A stretch of 11,585 nt of DNA from the NCBI GenBank assembly GCA_003266145.1, contig MVJJ01000037.1:1-11585 (forward strand), in the 5' to 3' direction. This DNA comes from Methanosphaera sp. SHI613. GTDB taxonomy: Archaea > Methanobacteriota > Methanobacteria > Methanobacteriales > Methanobacteriaceae. The stretch's first letter is position 1. Every line of letters starts with the position of its first letter. Made by a program: the position numbers and the translations under genes. The notes below the pieces were generated by a model, which was not told the DNA's origin, made no database searches, and saw only the letters and a program-made list of their open reading frames with translations. This document shows, one piece after another, positions 1 to 5,970 of this stretch.

Positions 1-85
1 AATAATGTTAAAAGCACATGATTTAATAATATTAAAAAGAAGTAGGATAATTATAGAGATATTAATTCTGGTTTACTTTTAAATT

Positions 86-108
86 AAAAAAAGAGTTAAG
101 ATAAAAAA
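86..108 (-). terminator. Oligo-T terminator after the two short ORFs
   Basis: On the minus strand this stretch has T6 followed by T7 about 10 bases apart, starting some 20 bases after the stop codon at 130. Archaeal transcription commonly stops at such T-tracts without a strong hairpin. The position fits the end of the short-ORF transcript. The call rests on composition only. Confidence 0.4.
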
Positions 109-129
109 TAGTAGTTGATTGGGAGGGAA

Positions 130-258
130 TTAATATATGTTGTAGTATTCCTTTATAGAATTTTTATCATTAACCCTTAAGGATAAATTATATTTTTTGT
201 TGTTGTGTTTAATGTTGTTTTTGATGTTTACTTTTATAATCTTATTATTGTAATCCAT
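130..258 (-). CDS. Short Asn/Lys-rich hypothetical protein, 42 aa
   Basis: An ATG at 258 opens a 42-residue frame ending in TAA at 130. The product starts MDYNNKIIKV, is rich in Asn, Lys and Tyr, is basic, and has no membrane segment or recognisable motif. The main support is the start context: AGGTGAT lies at 263-269, four bases before the ATG, the same arrangement seen at the zinc-ribbon gene in this window. It follows the preceding short ORF by 12 bases in the same direction, so the two would form a small operon, with T-tracts just after the stop. I do not recognise a family. The high Asn/Lys content is what AT-rich DNA gives by chance, so the frame could be a decayed gene or not a gene at all. 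Confidence 0.35.
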   Translation of the reverse strand: MDYNNKIIKVNIKNNIKHNNKKYNLSLRVNDKNSIKEYYNIY

Positions 259-270
259 GGTTATCACCTA

Positions 271-444
271 TTATATGCTTCCTTTCATCATGAATATTTT
301 CATTGATATCAACAGTAACGTTGGTATTGAAACTATTGTAAATACTGATAATGGATCATATTCTGATAGTGTTAAGTCATTATTTATTAGTGCTTTTTTC
401 TGGTTTAATCTTGGTACTTTATTTTTTTTATAGATATTAAACAT
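271..444 (-). CDS. Short hypothetical protein with one possible membrane helix, 57 aa
   Basis: I chose the ATG at 444 because GGTGAT lies at 449-454, directly upstream; an in-frame GTG at 453 is part of that ribosome site. The 57-residue product has a basic N-terminus (MFNIYKKNKV) and a hydrophobic stretch at about residues 34-52 that could be one membrane helix. A TATA-like box at 518-525 is suitably placed upstream, and the next ORF starts 12 bases downstream behind its own ribosome site. The family is not recognised. One oddity: over roughly 274-370 the +1 frame reads as a more hydrophilic Asn/Thr/Asp-rich sequence (NTNVTVDINENIHDERKH), so a frameshifted or decaying gene is possible. The start signal is good; whether the product is functional is unknown. 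Confidence 0.4.
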   Translation of the reverse strand: MFNIYKKNKVPRLNQKKALINNDLTLSEYDPLSVFTIVSIPTLLLISMKIFMMKGSI

Positions 445-517
445 TTTTATCACCCTTATTGCATAGTTAATATATTCATTTAGTCATGTTTCCTACTACT
501 TTCTATGTATTGATTTT

Positions 518-525
518 AATATAAA
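518..525 (-). promoter_or_regulatory. TATA-like box for the short-ORF operon
   Basis: The minus strand reads TTTATATT here, preceded by CCC and followed by an AT-rich stretch. Archaeal transcription starts about 22-27 bases downstream of the TATA box, which would put the start near 493-497 and give a leader of about 50 bases before the ATG at 444. The G-rich repeat array begins 10 bases upstream of this box in the direction of transcription. The call rests on position and composition. Confidence 0.35.
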
Positions 526-535
526 GGGTTCCTAA

Positions 536-755
536 GGGCTCTTGAGAAGTAATGGGGGGTCATGAGAAGTATTCCAGGGGGTCTTGATAAGTATTGCTAG
601 GGGGGTCATGAGAAGTAATCATATTTTCAATAAATTGTAATAAAATACGGGTGCAATGATAATACATTCACACATTTTTATGGACAAATCATAACTTTTT
701 GTGAAAAAATCCAAGGGGGTATTGATAAGTAATCAGGAGGGGGTCTTGATAAGTA
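536..755 (+). repeat. Six direct copies of a G-rich 16-18 bp repeat
   Basis: Six same-orientation copies of a motif close to GGGGGTCTTGATAAGTA lie at 536-551, 554-571, 577-593, 600-617, 715-731 and 739-755. They form a group of four with pitch 20, 22 and 24 bases and a group of two with pitch 24. Copies 3 and 6 are identical over 17 bases; copies 2 and 4 share TCATGAGAAGTA after six Gs; copy 1 has a reduced G-run. The conserved part is a run of 3-6 G, then TC(T/A)TGA(T/G)AAGTA (copy 5 has TATTGA). G-runs are rare elsewhere in this AT-rich DNA. The array lies between the adhesin 3' end and the TATA box of the short ORFs. Possible roles are an array of protein-binding sites, a remnant of an insertion-sequence end (IS21-family ends carry multiple short repeats), or a decayed repeat-coding stretch. 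The sequence does not decide between them. Confidence 0.8.
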
Positions 756-818
756 CTGAGTTTTTTAATAAAAATATAGTCAAATAGTAATAAACTTTGA
801 TTTTGAATGAAAAATAGT

Positions 819-933
819 AAAAAAAATATAAAAAAATACAAAAAATAAATAATTTTTAAAACCCTTAAAATATAAAATAAAAGGGTACATATCCGTATTT
901 TTGATTAAAAAATTTTTAAAAAATTTTAAAAAA
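819..933. other. Helically phased A-tracts (probable curved DNA)
   Basis: A-runs of six to eight start at 819, 830 and 840, and again at 907, 918 and 928, which is a 10-11 base pitch in both sets. Weaker A4 runs lie between them. A-tracts spaced at the helical repeat bend DNA in a constant direction, so a curved segment is expected. A hairpin-capable pair, ACCCTT (861-866) and AAGGGT (881-886), sits between the sets. The stretch contains no plausible gene. Its 907-933 part also serves as the T-rich 3' flank of the adhesin gene. Confidence 0.5.
907..933 (-). terminator. Oligo-T terminator of the adhesin gene
   Basis: On the minus strand three T6 runs follow each other within 27 bases, beginning about 14 bases after the adhesin stop codon at 947. 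This is the usual form of an archaeal intrinsic terminator. Confidence 0.5.
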
Positions 934-946
934 TAAAAGAAGGGGT

Positions 947-3604
947 TTAATAATTTTTAACATTCATGGTTAAACGACTGGCAGTATAAGCATTACGTTC
1001 ACCAGTAACAAATTCCAATTTATACTCGGCATCTTTAAGATTCATGAGTAATTTATAATTTATATCAATTACACCCTTTTCAACTACAAATACCTGAGGT
1101 TTATTATTTTCCCTTTTAATTGTAAGAGAATTAATCTTAATAACAATGGTATTTACACCGGAGACGTAATGATTATAGCTATCGACAAGTTTTCCTTTAA
1201 CACTGATGCTATTTTTAGTTAACTTAACCGAAGAGATATTAAATACAGGTGTTGTTTTTGTAATGTTGAAGCTAGTTTTGTTTTCCAATCGATTAAAATT
1301 CTTATTGGAATATACTGCAGTAACCTTAACTTCCTTAGCACTCCATCCATCAGGAATTGTAAATACAATACTTGCAGTATTGTTAGTGACATTAACTAGT
1401 ATTGCCTTGTTATTTTTATCTTTTACAGTGACACCATTTACCTTAAATATCATTACTCCCTCGTTGATTTGATAATTTGAATTTATCTTAGCTGTGAAAG
1501 TAACCTTTTCATCCATTTTGGCAGTTTTTTTATCAGTGGTAACCTTTAAAGTAGATGTGGTCTTGACAATATTGAATTTTGTAGCGTTTCTGCTTACATT
1601 GTAGTTGTCGGGATTACCGCTATAGATTACTTCCAATGTATACTCCTTCACGTTGAAATTCTTAGGTAACTGATAGTCTAACGTGACTGTGTTGTTTCTT
1701 ACCTTGCTTTTTATCAATCCATTGGCATCAGTTAATGTTATTGAATTTATTTTGTATATCACATATCCCTTGTCAACAAATTTCTTATTAATATCAGTTA
1801 CGTTAACTGTTATTTTTAGCACGTCACGATATTTAACATTCTTATCAGTCTTTATGTTGATTATTGTATTCTTATATACAGATACGTTATAGGTTTTTTC
1901 TGTGGATTTGAAACTCTTTTGATCATCCATGTAAGTCATTTTGATAATATTCTGATTATCTAATTTGTCTGCCGTTAAATGGATTTTTGTGGAATTATTT
2001 AATACCTGGAACGTATGATTTTTACCGTTGACGTTACAGATTAGATTACCCTTATTTATTGTGGTGTTATATCTGTTGTTAGGTCTGATACTTACAGTTG
2101 TATCTATTTTGTCTGTGTATGATAAGTTATCCAGATTACCTATATTTATGTCCAGGTAATTGCCTATATAGGTATTTCCAGATATTTCAAAGGTTGCATT
2201 GTTATATATAAGCATGTCTCGCTTGTAGTCTGTGTTATTGTAGAATTTATTATTTTTTATTTCAATCTTATGTGCTGCATCGTCATTAATTAAATCTGCA
2301 TCTGATTTGATTACATATGCATCATCTTTTCTTACAACATTGGCAATTGCAGTATTGTCATTGAATATGCATTCACCGGAGTTATATATTATTGATCCAT
2401 CATCAGCCGTGTTATTCTTGAATGAATTATTAATTACATTTATAGTACATTCTGCACTATTATATATACATCCACCGATACTTGCATTGTTATTTGTGAA
2501 GTTATTATCATTTAATTGAATTTCATCACCATTAAATATTACTCCACCATAGTTTGCTGTATTATTATGGAAGATATTTTTGTTTATATCTACCGGTCCT
2601 AATGTTACAACAGCTGCTCCCCAGTCTGCCTTATTATTTGAGATGTTATTTCCGGACAACAACAGATATGAGGATCCATGATTTAATAGAACTCCACCAT
2701 ATAACTGTGCGATTGAGTCGGTGATGTTGTTATTTATTATGGATGTATTACCGGTTCCATATGTAAATATTGACCCTGCAAATTTAGCCCTACTGCCGGT
2801 TATCGTATTGTTTTCTATAGTGGTATTGGTATTACCATAGATATATAACATTCCACCATTTGTAGCTGCATTATCCTTCAGGAAGGAATTTGTGATTGTG
2901 AGTATTCTATGAGTGGATATTGCTCCACCCCTATTTCCACCGTTATTATTTTCAAAGCTACAATTGTTTACTGTTAATTTTCTATAGTTGTATACGACGG
3001 CACCTTCTGTTAAAGCTGTGTTGTTTATGAATGATGAATTTTCAAGAGTCAATACACCTCTATTATAAAATACACCACCAATATTATCATTACAGTTGAT
3101 AATCTGTATATTGGATATGTTTACCTTCGAATATTGGTTATCTATCTTCATAAATGATGATTGATTGTTACCGTCAAGTATTCTATTGTTGGCATTTATC
3201 CTTAAGCTGACTATGTTATAACTGAGTTCTATTTTTTTATCTATGACATATCTTTTATCTCCCTGTAATTCTATGGATAAATCAGATTTTGTATCATCAG
3301 TTAGAACCGTATATAATTCATCGTAATTTTTAACTATTACATTTTCTTCTTTCTTAACATTCTTATTATTTAATTTAACATCATCTGCAATAATATTATT
3401 ATCTGAATTTTTGATTATGTTATTGTTATTTAGATTGACTGCATCATTAGTGCTTGCCATATCTGACCGTATGGTATTATCAATACCTTGGGCTTTGATG
3501 TCTGTTTCAGCACTATCTGCATAATCACTTGCATAAATAGCATTTAAACTTAATATAAATAATAATAATATTACAATGAATATATTAATCTTCTTATGAT
3601 TCAT
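947..3604 (-). CDS. Adhesin-like surface protein (beta-helix plus Ig-like repeats), 885 aa
   Basis: The protein is predicted to be exported and act at the cell surface, as expected for the adhesin-like Asn/Thr-rich families of Methanobacteriales. A signal peptide covers residues 1-25 (KK, hydrophobic core, AIYA cut site). An Asn/Asp/Lys-rich linker runs to about 95. Residues about 160-485 are parallel beta-helix repeats, with recurring units such as NNTA..GG.IYN and NNSF.NN. Residues about 500-885 hold about four Ig-like modules, recognisable from recurring VTF/VTV..G.V.FKVNG...Y patterns. N-x-S/T sequons are abundant. No C-terminal membrane anchor or sorting signal is visible, so wall attachment is presumably through the modules themselves; that is an inference. 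The frame is intact and ends at NVKNY. Only one start is reasonable (ATG at 3604), but no Shine-Dalgarno match precedes it, unlike its neighbours. The ligand is unknown. Confidence 0.9.
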   Translation of the reverse strand: MNHKKINIFIVILLLFILSLNAIYASDYADSAETDIKAQGIDNTIRSDMASTNDAVNLNNNNIIKNSDNNIIADDVKLNNKNVKKEENVIVKNYDELYTVLTDDTKSDLSIELQGDKRYVIDKKIELSYNIVSLRINANNRILDGNNQSSFMKIDNQYSKVNISNIQIINCNDNIGGVFYNRGVLTLENSSFINNTALTEGAVVYNYRKLTVNNCSFENNNGGNRGGAISTHRILTITNSFLKDNAATNGGMLYIYGNTNTTIENNTITGSRAKFAGSIFTYGTGNTSIINNNITDSIAQLYGGVLLNHGSSYLLLSGNNISNNKADWGAAVVTLGPVDINKNIFHNNTANYGGVIFNGDEIQLNDNNFTNNNASIGGCIYNSAECTINVINNSFKNNTADDGSIIYNSGECIFNDNTAIANVVRKDDAYVIKSDADLINDDAAHKIEIKNNKFYNNTDYKRDMLIYNNATFEISGNTYIGNYLDINIGNLDNLSYTDKIDTTVSIRPNNRYNTTINKGNLICNVNGKNHTFQVLNNSTKIHLTADKLDNQNIIKMTYMDDQKSFKSTEKTYNVSVYKNTIINIKTDKNVKYRDVLKITVNVTDINKKFVDKGYVIYKINSITLTDANGLIKSKVRNNTVTLDYQLPKNFNVKEYTLEVIYSGNPDNYNVSRNATKFNIVKTTSTLKVTTDKKTAKMDEKVTFTAKINSNYQINEGVMIFKVNGVTVKDKNNKAILVNVTNNTASIVFTIPDGWSAKEVKVTAVYSNKNFNRLENKTSFNITKTTPVFNISSVKLTKNSISVKGKLVDSYNHYVSGVNTIVIKINSLTIKRENNKPQVFVVEKGVIDINYKLLMNLKDAEYKLEFVTGERNAYTASRLTMNVKNY

Positions 3605-3634
3605 ATGAATTCAACTTGAATATTTTATTACAGT

Positions 3635-3644
3635 TAAATATTTA
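3635..3644 (-). promoter_or_regulatory. Candidate TATA box for the adhesin gene
   Basis: TAAATATTTA is a perfect 10-bp palindrome lying 31-40 bases upstream of the adhesin ATG. A start about 25 bases downstream would leave a leader of only about 10 bases, which would fit the lack of a Shine-Dalgarno site. A second AT box (TTATAAATTT on the minus strand, about 3653-3662) is an alternative and would give a longer leader. Confidence 0.3.
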
Positions 3645-3693
3645 TCCATTATCAAATTTATAATATGGCATGTTTTTAAAACGAGTTTTTATT

Positions 3694-3701
3694 AAAAAAA
3701 A
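3694..3701 (-). terminator. T8 tract after the 247-aa secreted-protein gene
   Basis: The minus strand has eight consecutive Ts about 20 bases after the stop codon at 3722, followed by further AT-rich sequence. This suggests that the 247-aa gene ends its own transcript and that the adhesin downstream has its own promoter. Confidence 0.4.
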
Positions 3702-3721
3702 GTTGTTTTGGTGGTTAATAA

Positions 3722-4465
3722 TTATTCTTTAAATAATTTCATAAATTCGTCAGCTGTTTTTTCACCGGTATAATCAGCACTTTCATTGTGACTATTCATA
3801 TCACTGCTTGTGCATATTCCTACAATATCATTATCTACCATATATTGTCCGGGATTTTCCAGACTTGGACCTGTTTCACTGCCACGTACATATTCATATG
3901 CACTACCATTAGCATTTACGGGGTCTGCTGAATCATAAAACCATGCTAGAACAACATCATTTCCATTACTACGTACTATTTTTCCACGGTTATCACTACC
4001 GTTTGATGCAAGTTCCCTGATTGTAGACGGATCTACACCATTAAATAAATGAAATACAACCGCATCGGTTATGTTGTTTTCATATAACTCATGGGTATTC
4101 TGAGACATTTCATTAGGACCAATCTCGGCTTTAACAACATTGAAGCCATTTTCCTTTAGCTTATTTACAATATTGTCCCGTATTTTTTCATCATCACTAT
4201 TTACATGATCCATTGCAAAGTATATTGGTCTTGACTTATCCCATAACTGACTATCATCATCACTATCGTTAGTGTTATTATTTAATATATCCTCGATATT
4301 CAGCTTGTCAATATTATCAGCTACAGTAGTATTATACTCATATAAATCAGACATATTAGTAAAACTGAGATTATTGAAGGAATTTGCGTTATTCTCTACA
4401 GCCATAACCGAAGTTGATGCGAATAGAGTAATTACAAGAAACAATAATATCTTTTTTTTATTCAT
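3722..4465 (-). CDS. Secreted protein of unknown function, 247 aa
   Basis: The start is ATG at 4465, with AGAGGT six bases upstream (about 4472-4477). Residues 1-22 form a signal peptide (NKKK, hydrophobic core, MA cut site). Residues 23-75 are a low-complexity Asn/Asp linker, and about 78-247 form one compact domain. That domain begins RPIYFAMDHVNSDDE, has a hydrophobic strand and loop DAVVFHLFNGVDPSTIRELAS at about 134-154 (quoted in part: AVVFHLFNGVD), VVLAWFYDSADP at 171-182, and GPSLENPGQYMVDN near 199-212. From memory this pattern resembles an uncharacterised extracellular domain that often accompanies pseudomurein-binding repeats in Methanobacteriales; I could not check this, and no such repeat is visible here. 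Seven or more N-glycosylation sequons fit a surface location. It lies 117 bases upstream of the adhesin gene in the same direction, with a T8 tract between them. No enzymatic motif was recognised. Confidence 0.8.
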   Translation of the reverse strand: MNKKKILLFLVITLFASTSVMAVENNANSFNNLSFTNMSDLYEYNTTVADNIDKLNIEDILNNNTNDSDDDSQLWDKSRPIYFAMDHVNSDDEKIRDNIVNKLKENGFNVVKAEIGPNEMSQNTHELYENNITDAVVFHLFNGVDPSTIRELASNGSDNRGKIVRSNGNDVVLAWFYDSADPVNANGSAYEYVRGSETGPSLENPGQYMVDNDIVGICTSSDMNSHNESADYTGEKTADEFMKLFKE

Positions 4466-4532
4466 AATTTTACCTCTGTAATTATTAAATTTATACTTGA
4501 ATATTAAAAAAGATTGTGATTATGAAGATTAT

Positions 4533-4545
4533 TTTATCTATAAAA
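4533..4545. promoter_or_regulatory. AT-rich promoter candidate between divergent genes
   Basis: TTTATCTATAAAA lies between the minus-strand gene starting at 4465 and the plus-strand gene starting at 4581. Read on plus, it would place a start near 4565 with a short leader. Read on minus (TTTTATAGATAAA), it would place a start near 4510 with a leader of about 45 bases. Either use, or both, is possible. Confidence 0.3.
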
Positions 4546-4580
4546 AACATATATTATTATAATAAAAATTGGATGATAAA

Positions 4581-4895
4581 ATGAAATATAACGATATCAT
4601 TAAAAATGAGAAATTCATTTTAATTAAAAAGTTGTGGTTTATATTATTATTGATATTATTCTTCATAGTACTCTATAATAAAGATATCAGTAACATGTAT
4701 CATATTAATGTTGGAATACTACTTACATTGCTTCCTTACTTGACGGTGTTGTCAATATTTTACCTGATATTGGAGATAGTATTAATATATTATAGTAAAT
4801 CTAAAAGTGATGAGATAATCAGCTTAAATCTGGATAATGAAAAATATATAATCGAATGTTTTTTTATTTTAACATATTTCCTATTTTTCATGTGA
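4581..4895 (+). CDS. Small integral membrane protein, unknown, 104 aa
   Basis: I start this gene at the ATG at 4581, which has GGATGAT (an imperfect GGTGAT) three bases upstream; an in-frame TTG at 4569 has no ribosome site. The product has a hydrophobic helix at about 17-33, a long hydrophobic stretch at 43-71 (one long or two short helices), a charged loop at 72-90 (SKSKSDEII), and a final hydrophobic segment at 91-104 that runs to the last residue. There are no conserved polar motifs and the family is not recognised. Ending in the middle of a hydrophobic helix suggests either a tail-anchored C-terminus or a truncated membrane protein. Its TGA ends at 4895, and the stop codon of the convergent acetyltransferase gene starts at 4896. 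Confidence 0.55.
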   Translation: MKYNDIIKNEKFILIKKLWFILLLILFFIVLYNKDISNMYHINVGILLTLLPYLTVLSIFYLILEIVLIYYSKSKSDEIISLNLDNEKYIIECFFILTYFLFFM

Positions 4896-5501
4896 TTAAA
4901 ATTTCAGTTGAGTATCCCTGACTTCCTTTTCTTTTTTTGGAAAATTCTTATCGAATTGATCAACTTTTTCTTCATCAACATCAAATAATGGATTATCCAA
5001 GTATTTTGCATTATCAAAATCCAAATTATCCTTATCAAATACTTTAATCATGAAAAATGACGTGTCACCTTCAACATCATTGAATTGAATATTATACTTT
5101 GATGCATCGACAAATCCAAATCTTTTGTAATAGTTTTCATCACCTATTACAAATACGTAGCTAATGCCTAAATCATTAGCCTTATCCAATGTGTATTCAA
5201 TCAGTTTACTTCCATATCCTCTCTTTTGATAATTGGGGTCAATACCCACAGGACCTAATGTCACAACATCAATCTTTTTATTATCAACACACAACGTATT
5301 TTTAGAATATGTTATATGGCCGACAACCTTATCATCATCCTCAATAACATAATCCAATTCACGGATAAATGATGCATCATGCCTAAGGTTATGTACAATA
5401 TAATGTTCATGGCAGCCTGGCCGGTACACATTCCAGAATGCCTCTCTTAATAGATATTCAACCTTTTTATAATCAGTTCTTTCTTCCTGTCTGATAATCA
5501 T
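4896..5501 (-). CDS. GNAT-family N-acetyltransferase (YhbS-like), 201 aa
   Basis: Predicted cytoplasmic acetyl-CoA-dependent N-acetyltransferase. The acetyl-CoA site is clear: strand TLGPVGIDPNYQKRGYG at about 81-97 contains the Q-x-x-G-x-G pyrophosphate loop (QKRGYG, 92-97), followed by the helix SKLIEYTLDKA. Further on, GDENYYKRFGF (about 120-130) is the late GNAT motif typical of the COG3153/YhbS group. The N-terminal substrate part carries REAFW and PGCHEHYIVHNLR. The last about 40 residues are an acidic and then Lys-rich tail (DVDEEKVDQFDKNFPKKEK). The start is ATG at 5501, with GAGTGAT seven bases upstream. The zinc-ribbon gene lies 62 bases upstream in the same direction, with A/T tracts between that may terminate it. 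The acceptor (small molecule, peptide or antibiotic) cannot be told from sequence. Confidence 0.88.
   Translation of the reverse strand: MIIRQEERTDYKKVEYLLREAFWNVYRPGCHEHYIVHNLRHDASFIRELDYVIEDDDKVVGHITYSKNTLCVDNKKIDVVTLGPVGIDPNYQKRGYGSKLIEYTLDKANDLGISYVFVIGDENYYKRFGFVDASKYNIQFNDVEGDTSFFMIKVFDKDNLDFDNAKYLDNPLFDVDEEKVDQFDKNFPKKEKEVRDTQLKF
4932..4938 (+). terminator. T7 tract inside the convergent gene, possible terminator for the membrane-protein gene
   Basis: The first good T-run after the plus-strand stop at 4895 lies here, inside the 3' coding end of the opposite-strand acetyltransferase (its Lys-rich KKEK codons). Because the two genes leave no spacer, plus-strand transcripts must end within the neighbour's coding region; this tract is the likely place. 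Confidence 0.3.
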
Positions 5502-5526
5502 AATATATCACTCATAAAAATAATAT

Positions 5527-5547
5527 AAAAAAACTATTTAAAAAAAA
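5527..5547 (-). terminator. Oligo-T tracts between the zinc-ribbon and acetyltransferase genes
   Basis: The minus strand has T8 (5540-5547) and T7 (5527-5533) about 17-37 bases after the zinc-ribbon stop codon. They can terminate that gene. The same AT-rich block includes TTTTATATTA at its downstream end, which could be a TATA box for the acetyltransferase with a very short leader. Whether the two genes share a transcript is therefore open. Confidence 0.35.
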
Positions 5548-5563
5548 TGTTTATGGGGGTCAA

Positions 5564-5833
5564 TTATTCTTTTTTCCATCGTTTAAGTTCTGGAATAACC
5601 TTGTTTAACATAACAGTAACACTTTGTTCATCCATATCAGAGTGTTCAACTGTTAACGGTATGCACATTTCAATCATTTCTTCCATCGTACAGTCTGTAG
5701 TAAACTCACCATCTTGATAGCAGTATTTACAGTATTCATCATTTAGGCTTCCATCCTTGTTTGTACCATATAACTCCTCTGTTAATGGCATTGCACATGA
5801 TTGGCAAAACTTCATATTTTCCATATTTTCCAT
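5564..5833 (-). CDS. Small putative zinc-ribbon protein, 89 aa
   Basis: The start is ATG at 5833, because GGTGAT at 5838-5843 lies four bases upstream; an in-frame GTG at 5842 is part of that ribosome site. The product begins MENMENMKFCQSC and has two Cys pairs, C10-x2-C13 (FCQSCAMPL) and C35-x2-C38 (YCKYCYQDG), forming one zinc site. This matches the small 'putative zinc ribbon' family (Pfam Zn_ribbon_2 type), which typically has CQSCGMPL and a Y-C-x-x-C-Y-x-x-G-x-F pattern. The remaining about 45 residues (TMEEMIEMC onward, ending PELKRWKKE) are probably helical and also typical of that family. Two further Cys (48, 57) are not in a paired pattern. Its biochemical role is unknown; members are often found next to small stress or modification enzymes. 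A GNAT gene follows here. Confidence 0.82.
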   Translation of the reverse strand: MENMENMKFCQSCAMPLTEELYGTNKDGSLNDEYCKYCYQDGEFTTDCTMEEMIEMCIPLTVEHSDMDEQSVTVMLNKVIPELKRWKKE

Positions 5834-5837
5834 GATT

Positions 5838-5843
5838 ATCACC
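5838..5843 (-). promoter_or_regulatory. Ribosome binding site GGTGAT that sets the zinc-ribbon start
   Basis: GGTGAT followed by AATC and ATG. It matches the anti-Shine-Dalgarno end of archaeal 16S rRNA and shows that the upstream in-frame GTG at 5842 lies inside the site rather than being the start. Confidence 0.6.
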
Positions 5844-5930
5844 CATATATTATTTAATTTTCTTGAAATAATTCTCTTTTTAAAATCACCATTTAGCTAT
5901 TGATATAACTGAATATGACACTCTGGTAAT

Positions 5931-5942
5931 TTATAATTATAA
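5931..5942. promoter_or_regulatory. Palindromic AT box, candidate promoter of the zinc-ribbon gene
   Basis: TTATAATTATAA is a perfect 12-bp palindrome about 98-109 bases upstream of the zinc-ribbon ATG. As a TATA box on minus it would give a leader of roughly 75 bases. No closer TATA-like sequence leaves room for a leader that contains the GGTGAT site. Confidence 0.25.
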
Positions 5943-5970
5943 TTTGTACCCACTTGGATATAAATATATT

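Noticed and set aside
5..82. A 25-codon plus-strand frame (MLKAHDLIILKRS...), open to the window edge, possibly the C-terminus of an upstream gene
   Set aside because: Too short to judge and no recognisable motif. It could equally be chance, since AT-rich DNA often keeps Ile/Leu/Lys frames open; the sequence before position 1 would settle it.
667..705. TTCACA ... TGTGAA inverted repeat within the repeat region
   Set aside because: The stem is only 6 bp with a loop of about 27 bases, which is expected by chance in a region of this size and composition.
536..755. CRISPR array or G-quadruplex cluster
   Set aside because: The spacing between repeats is only 2-6 bases (one gap is about 97), with no unique spacers of regular length and no cas genes, so it is not CRISPR. 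The G-runs are separated by loops of about 15-20 bases, too long for a convincing intramolecular quadruplex.
1206..2519. Several open frames of about 70-90 codons on the plus strand inside the adhesin gene
   Set aside because: They are antisense to a long, clearly coding frame with signal peptide and repeats, and no ribosome site was noticed for them. Their hydrophobic, Leu/Ser-rich products are what the complement of Asn/Thr-rich codons gives.
5555..5561. GGGGGTC between the zinc-ribbon and acetyltransferase genes as a further copy of the G-rich repeat
   Set aside because: Only the first seven bases agree; the following AATTATT does not match TTGATAAGTA, so it is not a supportable copy.
5854..5892. 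A 12-residue frame (MVILKRELFQEN) upstream of the zinc-ribbon gene, possible leader peptide
   Set aside because: It has no ribosome site, no regulatory codon run and no attenuator-like hairpin, so there is nothing to support it beyond its position.
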